A stretch of 64,000 nt of DNA from Microplitis mediator (Eukaryota > Arthropoda > Insecta > Hymenoptera > Braconidae). The notes under the pieces were generated by a model. That model saw only the letters and a list, made by a program, of their open reading frames with translations, was not told the origin of the DNA and searched no databases. Location: the NCBI RefSeq assembly GCF_029852145.1, contig NC_079972.1, forward strand, positions 13,328,986-13,392,985. Reading direction: 5' to 3'. The position numbers were made by a program, and so were the translations under genes. Positions 1-11,593 of the stretch are shown piece after piece (the first letter of the stretch is position 1; each line of letters begins with the position of its first letter).

Positions 1-1088
1 TGTATTGTACTATTATTACTACTCCTACTACTACTACTACTCCTACTTCTACTTCTACTTCTACTATTACAACTCTTAAAAAGAGTATTATCACAACACG
101 CCTTTTTTTATTTTTACTCTCTTGTTATCTGTTTATTTTTCTTAACTATCTACTGTTAAATAGAATTTCCAAACTAATGATATGTAAATAATCATTCCCC
201 ATCTCAATTAACTAATGGTAATACAACGACATATTTTTGATTGTATATTATAGAATCTCATAGTTACTATCGAATCTTTACGTATTGGTAAGGAAAAAAA
301 AAAAATAAGTAAAGTTTTATGTATTCTTATGAATTTTGAACGGTTATATCAATAAGCAACGGGTATAAAGTTTAATAAGAAGAAGATATATATATATTAA
401 AATAATTTTTAAAATATGTAATTATTACAATGATATATCTGATGATTTAATATTTAAAAAAAATCCTATTGTAAATCATCTATTTACGTTATGCGAGTTT
501 TAAAATTAAAATAATTATAAATTTTAATAATATTTAAAATTATAATAATAATAAATAATGATGTACATTATTATATATGCTTAAATGTATACATGATCTT
601 ATCTTAATATTTTAAACTAAAGAAAATCATATGTACAGTGCAATTTACTATTTTAAATTGTCCTATTGTATATGAATCTTACCACCATTAAACTTATTAA
701 GTTACATGCAAGTGCTCTGCAATTTATTTTGAATTTTTAAAAATATGTAAGTTTAATTACAAGTAATTAAATATAATATTAATATTCCTTTGAATATTTA
801 TCGATTCAACTTTTCCAGATTTGCTATACCGTAGTTTTGCTTTTGTTCCCTTTGTAAATACTATTATTATTATTATTATTATTACTATAAATTTTTTATT
901 TTTTATGAATTATGAGTGATACAGACAAAGGCGACATCAGTTTATTATTATTATAGTTTATGAGAAACGTAGCGAAGTAAAATTATGAATAATTTGTTAT
1001 TTATGTTTTCAAGTATAAAAATTGAGCGATCAATTTAATCAGTTATTTTTTATAATTATTATTATAGTTTTATTTTTAAACACATTTA

Positions 1089-1157
<69 letters not shown>

Positions 1158-1510
1158 ATGTATTTGATTTGCACAAATACACAAAAATATACATTATACA
1201 AAATAAAAATAATAATTTTAATAGAATGACAAAAAGGCCATACATGATTTATATAATTTAAATGTTCAGCAGTTTTTAATATATTGGTGCAAAATAAAAT
1301 AAAATAATGAAAAACAAAAAAAAATGTATTTATAATTTTTGTCTTACTATCGAGATGATGATTTTATCTACACAGGATGTCAATGACTTTAATAGTAATT
1401 ATTAATTGGAATTGTTAAGACGTGTAGATAAATGCGGTACAATGAGTTTTATTTGTTACGAGAGTTTAAATAGCAGCACCGTAAGTGATGTTATGTAATT
1501 TTTATTTTTT
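1..1510. other. AT-rich 3' flank with microsatellites
   Basis: No gene is supported here. The segment lies downstream of the sorting-nexin stop codon, so part of it is probably that gene's 3' UTR. It opens with a CTA/CTT trinucleotide tract (about 10-66) and holds TTA/ATT tracts near 862-890 and 1091-1156. The open frames over the 1091-1156 tract are poly-Leu on one strand and poly-Asn on the other, and are artefacts of the microsatellite. Confidence 0.6.
1091..1156. repeat. (TTA)n microsatellite
   Basis: About 22 uninterrupted TTA/ATT units. It is likely length-variable and has no coding meaning. Confidence 0.95.
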
Positions 1511-3401
1511 TTAAGCATTGTATGCAGCCAGTGCCTCTTCAAGTTTAGATACAATCTTCTGATAGAAGCCAATCTGTTCAATAAGATGGTTTTTAATTGA
1601 TTGGTTGACATGGACGTCAATCTCAGATTGAAAGTGCGTTTCCTCGGCCATCAAAGCCCGAGCGATGACATCCGTACGGCGCGAAAGCTCACGAAGTTCT
1701 TGTGGTTCCATTTTATGCTCTGTGACTAATCGTTCGCAGTCTTTACGTTTCTGCACTGCGCTCTAATTAATTAATTAAAAAAATAAATAAATGAATAAAA
1801 CAATTAACATATTAATAGTCTAATTGATATATAATTAGTCGTAATTAAATTAAATACCTTGTGTATGGAAATGACTTCAGGAAAACTGTTGATAACACCG
1901 CGATAAATGTGAAATTTGTCGGCAAGAGGCTCCCAATCTAATCGCGGCTGTTCTTCATACAGTCTCCCAATATCATTGTAAACTTCCCCTGTTCGTCTTA
2001 GAGCGGTTGTCAAACGTGCACGGCCACTGCAATCCGACTCCAAGGCATGTCCAAGTGATATAAATGATTGTCCTATTTTTTGTAACTCTCTTTTATAGAG
2101 ATTTTGGTACTTTTTACCCTGGTCCATGGACATGGCCATGAAGTTTTTGACAACTGGATCCAAGCCACTGATGAATCTACTCAGCGAGTCTATTTTTATT
2201 TCAACCTTTATCGCATCTACAGCCATATCACTGCATTGAATGGCATTGAAATAATTAACTCCCATTAATTCGTCTTTTTCCGCTTGGCGCTTGCCCGCTT
2301 TCCATCGTTTTTCATCAGTGCACATGATGAAATGCTGCCAGACGCGGCTTCTAGAGAGAATAGGATGCCGACAAACATAATCAACAAACTCTTGCAGCTG
2401 CGTTCGACGATGCTCTATAAATTGTTCGTCATATCTACCCGATATCTGTTTATCAGGCAGCGGTGGTGTTGCTATAAAACAATATTTTGCTTGTAAACGT
2501 TCATGCAACCAGTCAAAATGTTTGTATCTTCTTGACACTTGAATATTATTGAACTGTAATTTTAAAAAAAATATTATTTGTTTGATGACAATAATTTTAA
2601 TTTAATTAAATTAAATAAATAAATAAATTACCGTGGGTGTAAGCTGATAAACAATAAAACTTTTAAGGCCTTTTAATTTAGACCCTTTTTTTGGTGATGT
2701 GACAACGCACTTATATTCTTCGCCAGTCTGCAGCCAGTAGCATCTTCCGTCTTCAGTTTCCTGGACAAATATTTTCTCATCTTCAGGAATAGGTACGACT
2801 TTGGTACCCATTAAAAACCCTTCCTCACTTGACTTAATCAGCGTTGAAAATTTATTATTTTTTTTCGTGACATTTGAAATACTTTTTTCGGGTAAAGCCG
2901 GCAATGAGTGACCAGTAGGCGGGGAAATATAATTATTTGAAATAGGTCCAGCACTTATGTCATCTAAATTTGAATATTGCTGTGGCTGCTGCTGTGGTTG
3001 ATTACTTGGATTGTAGGCTGGAGTTTGACCGACTTCTGAGTCATCATCCCAATCATCGTCCCAATAGTCACCGGAACTTTGCTGTACTGATGATATTGAT
3101 GACACTGTCGCTGATGAGGTTGCTGCTGCTGGTGTATCTACAACCTGGACATAAGCTGCCGGAAATAGTCCTGACTGTCCCAAGCTATTGAAGCCTTCAC
3201 ACCAACCATCTCCAACATTGTCACGAGTTACTGTCAATAATTCACCAGCGTTTATTGATAACTCAGCAGTACCAGGTTCTCCAGAAAAATCATACACTGC
3301 TCTAACCTGAAATATTTAAATTTTTAAATTTAAACCTCAGTCACATTTTTAAAAACTCCAAAATATATAAAGTGAATAAACCATACCTGTTTGTTCTCCA
3401 T
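1511..3401 (-). CDS. SH3PX1: Sorting nexin, SNX9/18/33 (SH3PX1) type
   Basis: Four coding exons: 3387-3401 (MENKQ), 2632-3306, 1858-2553 and 1511-1762. All junctions are phase 0, giving about 545 aa, close to the fly and human members. Domains in order: an SH3 domain (residues about 6-60, VRAVYDFSGEPG through GLFPAAYVQVV); a low-complexity acidic/Gln-rich linker with a WDDDWDDD stretch; a PX phosphoinositide-binding domain that spans the exon 2/3 junction (LTPT|FNNIQVSRRYKHFDWLHERL); and a C-terminal BAR domain (about 330-545). In this family the protein binds dynamin and N-WASP, senses membrane curvature, and drives endocytic vesicle scission and actin assembly at the plasma membrane. The start is the tiny first exon, because only it gives an ATG directly ahead of the SH3 fold. 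It is divergent from TIM29, with about 0.7 kb between the start codons. The family call is firm; the exact paralogue is by similarity of layout only. Confidence 0.93.
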
Positions 3402-4095
3402 TATTAATTTATTATAAAATATATATAACAATCATTTAATTGTCTTAAATTATATTTCTTCTTATTAACTCCGATATATCATACACTTACTATCTGATGA
3501 CTAAATTATAATTTAAAAACATCACAAAGAAACAGAAACAATTTTCTTTATTAAATATATAACCTCATGAGTTTAAAAATATATTAATTTAACAAAGAAA
3601 GGAATAATTATATACAATTTACTGTGTACACTAATTATAAATATTAATAAAATTTACAATTATAAATAATAAGTCTTTTGTATATAAGTAAATATACTGC
3701 GTTAATATAATTTATAATATGCAATATAAATTGACACGTACTTATTTACACACACTAAAAATTTACTCACTGCTTTGCCACTGTATATTATACTGTATAT
3801 ATATATACATATATATATTAAGTTATCATTACTCGAGTACCACCACGTTTAAGTCTCCATGGGTGGGTGGTATTGGGTATTGCTCATACACAGCTGGATG
3901 AATTTTTATGAATAAGCGAAAGCAAAAGCAAAATATAAAATATAACCTAAACCTAACACACAACTCAGCTGACACGAGTTACTCTCATATATTTATATAT
4001 TTTCTGTACGTTGTAAATACATGTGTAGTATATTTATACATTAAAGCTTATCAATAATAATAAAAAAAAATAGATTGTTTTAAATTTTTCCAGTT
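3402..4095. promoter_or_regulatory. Divergent promoter region between sorting nexin and TIM29
   Basis: The two start codons are about 690 bp apart on opposite strands, so both promoters must lie here. The segment is AT-rich with a TATATA run at 3797-3820. No specific core element can be assigned with confidence. Confidence 0.5.
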
Positions 4096-5508
4096 ATGAT
4101 GACTGCTCGTTCTTGTTATTTAATGAATTTATTTAAAAATAAATATTTATGTACTGCAATTAAAAATAGTAGACACTGTAGTACTCAAGAAGTTAAAGTA
4201 AAAGAAGTCAAACAAAGTATTCTTCAAAATTGGGGTAATTTTTTTATTTGTTTATTTACTTTGATTATTAATTATTGATAATACGCCAGAAATCTAAAAA
4301 AAATTTTAAGTTTTTATAAAAATAATACTTAGAATAATTTAAAAGTCTACAGATTCAAATTTTTATATGAGTGAATGTAGCAGGCATCAGACAATTCTTA
4401 AATTTTAAATAAATAAGTGAATTAATTAAAATAATGAAGTTTAAAAAAATGCGTGAACTAATTTTTCATTGATCTAATTGGGAATTTTTTAATTTTATTC
4501 TACTTAAATTTTACTTATTTATTTATTTACTCAAAAATTTAAAAAATTCCCACTTGTCAGTTACATTCACACTCATTTATTTATTTACTTTAATTATTAA
4601 TTACTGATTTTATAAAATAATTCAAAAGTCTACAGATTAAAATTTTTATGATCTTGAAATTGACAATCAAAAATTTTCGGATTTTTTTTTCAACAAATCA
4701 ATTACCAAAAAAATAAAAATATGCACATGTAGAAAATTCAAAAAACTGTAGGTGATATTTTTTCAAATATTTTTTATAATTTATCGTTTTAAAAAAAAAT
4801 TATTAGTCGGTTAACTTCAGTATCATAAATTTTTACATTAATATTTTATTTATTTAATTGATAATAAAAAAATTTGTCTACTATTTCAACTTTTGTGTTA
4901 AAATATCAATTACACGTTTGTTAATTTTTTATACTTTAGGAAAATACTGGAAAAATCTTTATCAAGATTACAAAGATGTGGCGATTGACCTTAAGAAAGA
5001 TTGTAAAGAACGACCAATACGTGCTCTATTTTATTTTTCATGTAAGAATAATAACTAATTACCATTTTATTAATTAATTAATTAAATAAGTAAATTATTT
5101 AACTTTATTTTTAAATTGGCTATTCTGCTTGCAGTGATTGGCAGCGGTTACTATTTTTATCGTGTTAACCCAGATGAAATATCGTTCAGAGAAGCACTGA
5201 TGGAAAACACAGCGCGTTTGATGTTCGTAGCTGAAAGAATGCGTAACCCAGTGTCTGCTGAACATGTGTCACATATGAAAGAATGTTTAAATGAACAGAT
5301 TGTCAGGAGATTAAGTTTAGGCGTAGTGTCATTTATTTGGCTGGACAATTACTCTGATTTATGTAAGCAATATAAAGTTACTTGCACGTATTTGAAGCCA
5401 AGACTTGTTGATTTCCATCACCGGATTGCTGATGTCGGTTTTCTCGGCAAGTGGTGGATATTAGAAAATAAAATGCAAGATTATGATATTAATAATAATG
5501 AAATTTAG
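4096..5508 (+). CDS. TIMM29: Mitochondrial import inner membrane translocase subunit Tim29
   Basis: Three exons, 4096-4234, 4940-5041 and 5135-5508, splice in phase to about 204 aa. The N-terminus is basic and hydroxylated without acidic residues, consistent with a mitochondrial presequence. It is followed by KYWKNLYQDYKDVAIDLKKD and a single hydrophobic segment (LIGSGYYFY, about residues 81-89). The C-terminal part carries the conserved GFLGKWW and MQDYDIN motifs of the DUF2366/Tim29 family. In animals Tim29 is a metazoan-specific subunit of the TIM22 carrier translocase and links it to the TOM complex. Intron 1 (4235-4939) contains two MITEs. The gene is convergent with the branching enzyme, with stop codons about 155 bp apart. 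The family match rests on recognised motifs, not a search. Confidence 0.88.
4367..4576. mobile_element. MITE of the GAGTGTGAATGTA-end family
   Basis: The left end reads ATGAGTGAATGTAG and the right end reads CATTCACACTCAT, an imperfect terminal inverted repeat around an AT-rich core. The same ends recur at 20108-20467, 20493-20660 and 47174-47371. This copy lies in TIM29 intron 1. Confidence 0.7.
4649..4830. mobile_element. MITE of the ACTGAAGTTAG-end family
   Basis: It starts ATGATCTTGAAATTGACAAT and ends TTAACTTCAGTATCAT, with a core containing AATATGCACATGTAGAAAA. The same core and ends recur at 20191-20342, 20671-20870, 32676-32918 and 45176-45521. It lies in TIM29 intron 1. Confidence 0.7.
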
Positions 5509-5663
5509 TATAAAATATAGTAAATTTGTTTTATTTTTTTATTATATTGCAAATTTAGTTTTAAAATCTACAGTAGTTTTAATATAATTCTAAAATAAAA
5601 GTTATAAAATTATTAATTCATATCATTAATAAAAATATTAATGGTAATGAGTGATAAAGTTTA

Positions 5664-8600
5664 TTAATTATCACGAGCGTAGACAATCGCTGTACGGCAT
5701 GGAATATAAACAAGGATTCTGTGCGGACGATCGGCGTAAGGCTCAGGCTTCGAAAAATGTTTAACGGAATTGTCGACCCTCGATTCACCTCCAAATTGTT
5801 TGTCATCGCTGTTTAGTACGACTTTGTATGTCCCTGCTTGAGGAACTCCGATCGTATAATCGGGAAATGATTTTGTCGGATGGAAATTAAAAGCAAATAC
5901 GACACCTGCACGGTCAAATACTATCACTTTATCATCTTCGTGTTTCCAGCTCACATAAGCCTACAAAAAAAAAATAAATAATGAATACAAAAAAAATGAT
6001 AATAAATAATAAAATATTTATAGTAAATTAATTACAGGATTATCTTGTAACCAGCCGTATTTTTCTTCAAGTAAATTCATCTCACGGTCCCAGTTGTTCA
6101 TAAATTTATATTTAAGTGATTCATCATCGACCAGGTGCCACTGTCGTCTTGCATAATGGAAACTACTGTTATTACCAGCGCGAGGGAAGTCAAGCCACTC
6201 GGGATGTCCAAATTCATTTCCAATAAAATTAAGATACGCTTCACCACCAAGCCCATGCGTGATAAGTCTTATTAAATTGTGCAAAGCAATTCCACGTGTG
6301 ATGATGGGATTCGGCGGACTCATCACACTCATCGACGTGTACATTTCTTTATCCATAAGCCAAAAGGCTATCGTCTTATCACCGACTAATGCCTGGTCAT
6401 GTGATTCGCAGTAGGCAACAGTTTTTTCCATCCATCGTCGGTTAATTAATACCCAGCACAAATCATTCATATTCCAATCTTCATCTTTGCAATGTTTTAA
6501 AAGTTTTATCCATTTATCTGGTATTGCCATACCCAGTCGATAGTCAAAACCAATGCCCCCTTCTTCAACTGGCCTATTAGTATTTAATAATTAACTTAAT
6601 AATATTTATACATATTTTATTACATTGATTGTCTATATGTTTAAATTACCTGCACATTCCTGGCATTCCACTCACGTCTTCCGCAATAGTAATTATCTCT
6701 GGATATATTTCATGCAGCATATGATTAGCGAGCATTAAATATACAATACCCTCGACGTCAACATTTAAATTAAAATATTCATTGTAATCGCCGCTGAAAC
6801 CCTGCCCGGCACCTCGAGAATGATAAAGCATTGATGTCACACCATCAAACCTACAATTACCATTTTTATTTATCATTAATACAATTGCACACATATAATA
6901 CGCTCGTAGATTTTTAAAGGAGAGACGAAGAATTTAAATGATCACCTGAAACCATCGAAACGATACTCTTCCATGTACCATCGCAAGTTTGACATTAAAA
7001 ACTTTAGGACATCATAGTTGCCGTAATTAAACAGTCTGCTGTCCCAGAGTGGATGGTCACCACGTGATCCAGAGTGAAAGAAACAAGAGTCGGTACCATC
7101 GAACATATTCAAACCATCAAGAGTATTTTTCGAAGCGTGAGAATGGACTAAATCCAGCATAACGTAAATTCCATTTTTGTGAGCGACGTCTATCAGTTCT
7201 TTGAGCTCGTCCGGTGTTCCATAGCGTGATGATACAGCATAGAATGATGTTACCTTTATTATAAATAATTAATTAATTTAATCTATTTACCATATAGTCG
7301 GGCCTCGTTAAAAGAACGTCAATTTTGTCGTTCTTTTCCTTTAATTAATTATGTGAAGCCACGAAATCGTAAATGTTCTTGAGGAAAATAAATTACTTAA
7401 TTTATAATCTATATGTATGTACATTTTATCTCGATTTTAGTCGTACTGTTCGTAGTCTTATAGCGAGGTTTCGGCGCGAAATTTCCATTGAGTTGGTGGG
7501 AAAGTGTCCCAAACGAGTTTTAAAAAATTGAGGAGAAGAGTCTCATAACGCGTAGTCTTATAACAAGGTCGGACTGTATATATTTTGATAACACGACAAG
7601 TAATTTTTACCTGGTAACCAAATAAATTAATACTTGAAACAATGAATTAGAAATTTACTACTTTCAAGTACGAAACTTGAACCATTTACTGATAATGTAT
7701 GAGGATAAATTGGGATAAATCAGAATGGATGAGGATAATCATGGATTTCAACGTCGGAAATCGCAAATCGTAAATCTCAAATTCGACTCCACCGTCCATC
7801 TTACGGCATTAAATAAATTAATACTTGAATATTTTTACCTGGTAGCCAAAACTTGCGTAGTAAGCGTGTTCCATTATAGCCATCAATTGTATGGCATTGT
7901 ATCCTTGTCTAACAATACGCGGGATAATATTTTTAGCGAATTCCAGATACGTTCCAACACGCAACTCATTTGTTGCGATACCTACGTGACACTCATAGAT
8001 ACGTAAGCTTTTGGGTTTCTCTGGTTTAGTATACTGCCACTTATAAACCTGAATAAAATAAAAATAATAATCGTCAGTCAGCAGCTAAATTTAAATAAAT
8101 AAAATTTAAAAATATGTAAACCTTATCAGCATCAGGATGATATACACGCTGCTTGTAAGTTGTTCCCTCAGTAACTTGATTCTCTGGCGATGTAACATAA
8201 GTCGCCCATGGACTCAAACGCTCAAATATTTCTCCTCTGTCATTTTCAACAATTATTTTTATTTCAGACAAATGCTTTAGTGGACACGAGCCATCTTCAT
8301 TTGCAGGGAGACGTAATTCCCATTTTCCATACTCCAGCTTCGTGAATGGAGTACTTGTTTTATTCCAATTGTCTTAGATTATTTTTTTTCAACAATACAA
8401 ATAACAAAACAGAAACAAAAATAAAATAAAACAAAACAAAACAAAACAAATAATAATAATAAAAAAATTATTCTTACTAAAGTCACCGGTAAGATATAAT
8501 TTATGAGCACTAGGTGCCCATTCACGTGCAACTACTCCATTATTTTTATCAATTATTACTCCAAAATTTTCATAAGCGCGCGAAAATTTATCCAAACTTC

Positions 8601-8814
8601 CATCTCCTTTATTTATTTTCTCCAAGTAGTCTTTGAAAATTCCATACCTATAAAAACCCAGTCAATAAATACTTTTATTTAAATAAAAAAAACAAAATTA
8701 CCTTCTCCGAATGTCATGTTCATGAAGATTCAAATACGGATCACGTTCTAATAGTTTATCAATTGCTGGTACTTCAATTTTCATTGGATCCATGCTAGAC
8801 CAAGTGCCACCCAT
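5664..8814 (-). CDS. AGBE/GBE1: 1,4-alpha-glucan branching enzyme (glycogen branching enzyme)
   Basis: Eight exons (minus): 8702-8814, 8478-8647, 8122-8372, 7839-8048, 6946-7253, 6650-6850, 6036-6573 and 5664-5960. They join in phase to about 695 aa, close to the 702 aa of human GBE1. The enzyme cuts alpha-1,4 glucan chains and transfers them as alpha-1,6 branches in cytosolic glycogen synthesis. Visible are the N-terminal CBM48-like part (VVAREWAPSAHKLYLTGDF), and the GH13 regions I (DLVHSHAS), II (DGFR|FDGVTS, the catalytic Asp lying just after an exon junction), III (IAEDVSGMP, acid/base Glu) and IV (FIGNEFGHPEW). The start codon gives MGGTWSSMDPMKIEVP; an internal Met six residues on is an alternative. 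Intron 4 holds a pogo-like MITE and a local duplication of the exon-4 splice donor. It is divergent from MUS81, with 446 bp between the start codons. Confidence 0.96.
7295..7576. mobile_element. Tigger/pogo-like MITE in branching-enzyme intron 4
   Basis: A 282-bp element flanked by TA on both sides (7293-7294, 7577-7578). The right end read inward is CAGTCCGACCTTGTTATAAG; the left is TAGTCGGGCCTCGTTAAAAG. A TA target duplication and ends of the form CAGTCgGaCCTCGtTATAA are typical of pogo/Tigger-derived nonautonomous elements. No transposase is encoded. Confidence 0.75.
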
Positions 8815-9260
8815 TATAAAAAACAAAGAAAATATATGACTTTTTAAAATAAAATAAAAATAATACGTCTGCTATTTATAAGTATCTATAGCAGAATAAA
8901 AATAGTTATGTTACTTTAGCCCCAAAAAATATATCAATGACATCCAAAGGTCATTTTGAATATTACATAAATAATAATTATCTTAATTCTCTCCTCATCT
9001 CTCATTCTTACATGTAAATATAATCCTCTCATATTTTGATCACGTGATTAATCTTGTTTTCAATTTATATATCATGTATAAGTATATTTATATTTAATTT
9101 ATAACCCTATTTTGTGTACTCACTTTTTTGTTGTTTGTTTTTGGTATCAACTACTCGCCGGTCAGCTGATTTTTATCTATATATATATATGATATATTTA
9201 TATATTGCAACGGTCGAATTCAAATATTGAGTTGATGAGGACAAAAAATAATAAATAAAA
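8815..9260. promoter_or_regulatory. Divergent promoter, branching enzyme / MUS81
   Basis: Only 446 bp separate the two start codons. The segment contains one CACGTG palindrome (about 9051-9056), a CAGCTG (about 9162) and a TATATATA run (about 9178-9190) placed for rightward transcription into MUS81. The roles are inferred from position. Confidence 0.5.
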
Positions 9261-11428
9261 ATGATGAGAATAAACGTCAAGAGAAAAAGACCCAACGAAT
9301 TATTTGAATCCTGGATCGAAGAATGGAGAGAACAGGCGAGAATTAAAAAGTCAAATATGGAAGAACATTTTTCACGAGCGTTGATGTCATTAAAAAAATA
9401 TCCACTGCCTTTGACGTCTGGAGCTCAGTGTATTTTACTACAAAATTTCGGAGCTAAGTTATGTAAAATGTTAGACAAAAAATTGGAACAACATTTAGGT
9501 AGAGACATAATCGCTGATAGAGACAAAATAGATGACAATATTTTTAGTAATGAGAAAGAATCTGGTGACAAATGTTCAGTACCGAAGACAAAACCTGCGA
9601 GAGCTAAAAAGAAACCTGGTAAACAATCAAAATTAATTGATGATAATTGTTTGTCATCAGGGCCTACAGGTATTGCAATTGATAACTTTTCTATGTTACC
9701 GCAAACATTTGACGTTGTTTTGTTGGTTGACAACAACGAAAAAAGCACAAGGTAAAGGAAAGTGTTACTGCTTTTTTTTTTTTAATTATTTATTTATGTT
9801 TTTGCTAAAATATTCATTTCCTGTTTCAGTTGTTCGCTGGATAAAAACAGCGGCAAGATTCTTTATGATGTAAGACATTTAAAAGTTGGAGACTTTGCTT
9901 GGATAGCGCGATGCCGGGCAACGAAAAGAGAACTAGTTCTTCCTTACATCGTCGAAAGAAAACGGATGGATGATTTAGGAGCCAGTATTAAAGACAGAAG
10001 ATATCATGAGCAGAAAGTATGATATTTAATAAATTATTATTTTATATTTATTTATTTTAAAACTTGAATTTTTTAATTATAGTTTCGGTTAAGAAAGTGT
10101 GGGGTAGATAACGTTATTTATTTAATTGAAGGGTTGAGCAAATCACGCCAGCAATATTCGATGCCAATTCCTGTACTGTTTCAAGCTGCTGTAAATTCAC
10201 TGGTGCAAAGTGGGTTTACTGTTAAATTTACTAAGAATCAACACGATTCCCTTCGTTATTTAACAGCTTTTACTACAGCTCTGACTCAACTTTACAAAGT
10301 AATTTGTTTTAATACTGACTTATTGTTCCAGTTATTTTTTTTTAAGTATACAATATAACATTAATAATTATTATTATTTTACAGGACAAACATTTAGAGA
10401 AATGTTCTAAAGAAAATATTACTCCGTCATCTCCGTCAGACGAGAAAGTATTTCTCATGGAATTCAATGAATTCAATCAATCGTCTTCGAAAACAAAAGT
10501 AATTAATTCAATTTAATAGTATATTGTGTGATAAGGGATGAAACAGCGGTTTCAGACAAGGCCGAAGTTGGCTGTCCGAGCCGTAGGCTGAAATCGTGTT
10601 TCATCTAGAGTTACTCGCAATATTTTTCATGATTACCTGCATTGGAACTCAAAGTTTCAGTGTCAGCAGCCAGTCAGAAACAAGTTAATTTAAAATTAAT
10701 GGTGCGATCAGCCATCAGCGTAAGCGTAAATTGTCATTTGCAATTTAAAATTTAGCAGAAACTATAAATACTATTAAATATTCACACTAATTTTTAAAAA
10801 ACTTGATCATAAAATCAGAACTATCATTTACGTAAATAAAATTAAAGGTCTGAAACTGCTACTAAATAAAGTATCAGTTTAAATTGTAAATGACTTTAGT
10901 CAGCAAGTTTGTCTCTGCCTGCTGACTGAAGACATTCACAATTTACGCGGTATTTGACAAATTGGCTTCTTACAACTGGCTATGGAACACTGAAACTTAA
11001 AGTTTCAATGCTGGTGTCACGAAAAAATTAATAAAAGACCTAGTACCCGATCAGGGAACTAGTACTCGATCACTCCATGAATTTGTCCATCTACATTTAG
11101 TAAATATTTATGAGTGATCGGGTACTGGGTCTCTTACTTTAAATAGAAAAAAAAATAATTTGAAAAATGTTTATTTCTGTAGGTTTATAGTGTAAAGGAA
11201 ATGTTTATACGTCAATTGTTACAATTAAAAGGACTGTCACTAGAGCGTGCACTGGCAATAGTTAACGTCTACCCGACTCCATTTTTATTAAAAGAAGCCT
11301 TCATAGAAGCCGGCGCTGAAGGTGATAAACTATTAGCTAATTTAACATTTGGTCGAGTGAACCGTAAATTGGGACCAGTATTATCTAAAATATTGTATAA
11401 ATTATATACTAGTGATCAACTTGAATAG
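9261..11428 (+). CDS. mus81: Crossover junction endonuclease MUS81
   Basis: Five exons, 9261-9751, 9830-10016, 10083-10298, 10385-10498 and 11183-11428, join to about 417 aa. That is near the size of fly Mus81 and shorter than vertebrate forms. MUS81 with its EME1/MMS4 partner cleaves branched DNA (nicked Holliday junctions, 3' flaps, stalled forks) in the nucleus. Seen in order: an N-terminal helix-hairpin-helix region (about 1-80); a basic linker (KPARAKKKPGKQSK); the ERCC4/XPF nuclease domain with the metal-binding motif ERKRMDD (about residues 205-211) after a VVLLVDNNEKS strand; and a C-terminal (HhH)2 region (LLQLKGLSLERALAIVN). Two in-frame ATGs start the ORF; I took the first. Intron 4 (10499-11182) is long and full of inverted repeats. 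It is convergent with COG3, with a 165-bp gap. Confidence 0.95.
10537..10605. repeat. Short hairpin-forming inverted repeat in MUS81 intron 4
   Basis: It begins GATGAAACAGCGGTTTCAG and ends CTGAAATCGTGTTTCATC, giving arms of about 18 bp around a 32-bp loop. It is probably a small fold-back repeat. Confidence 0.65.
10637..11015. mobile_element. Fold-back MITE in MUS81 intron 4
   Basis: The left arm (about 10637-10678, containing AAAGTTTCAGTGTCAGCAG) is the inverse of the right arm (about 10974-11015, containing CACTGAAACTTAAAGTTTCA), with about 40 bp of imperfect pairing. A second inner pair of arms lies around 10880-10945 (TAAATTGTAAATG / CATTCACAATTTA). No ORF. Confidence 0.65.
11034..11142. 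repeat. Small inverted repeat with CCAGTACCCGATCA arms
   Basis: The left arm GACCTAGTACCCGATCA pairs with TGATCGGGTACTGGGTCTC on the right. A related hairpin occurs at 52918-52957 (GAGACCCAGTACCCGAT), so this is a dispersed repeat. Confidence 0.7.
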
Positions 11429-11593
11429 ATAAATAAAAAATATAATAATTTATAAATACTATATTATATATATTTTTTTATACAATATATTCATACATAA
11501 GTTATTGTTTTTTAATACGACGTGATAAAAAAATAAACAATAGAAGTAGACAATAATAGTAGACATGAATGAAGAGATTATTTATATACAAAT

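Noticed and set aside
1022..1261. Open frames with poly-Leu and poly-Asn
   Set aside because: They are translations of the (TTA)n microsatellite on the two strands.
7725..8006. 93-codon plus-strand frame
   Set aside because: It is antisense to branching-enzyme exon 4 and intron sequence.
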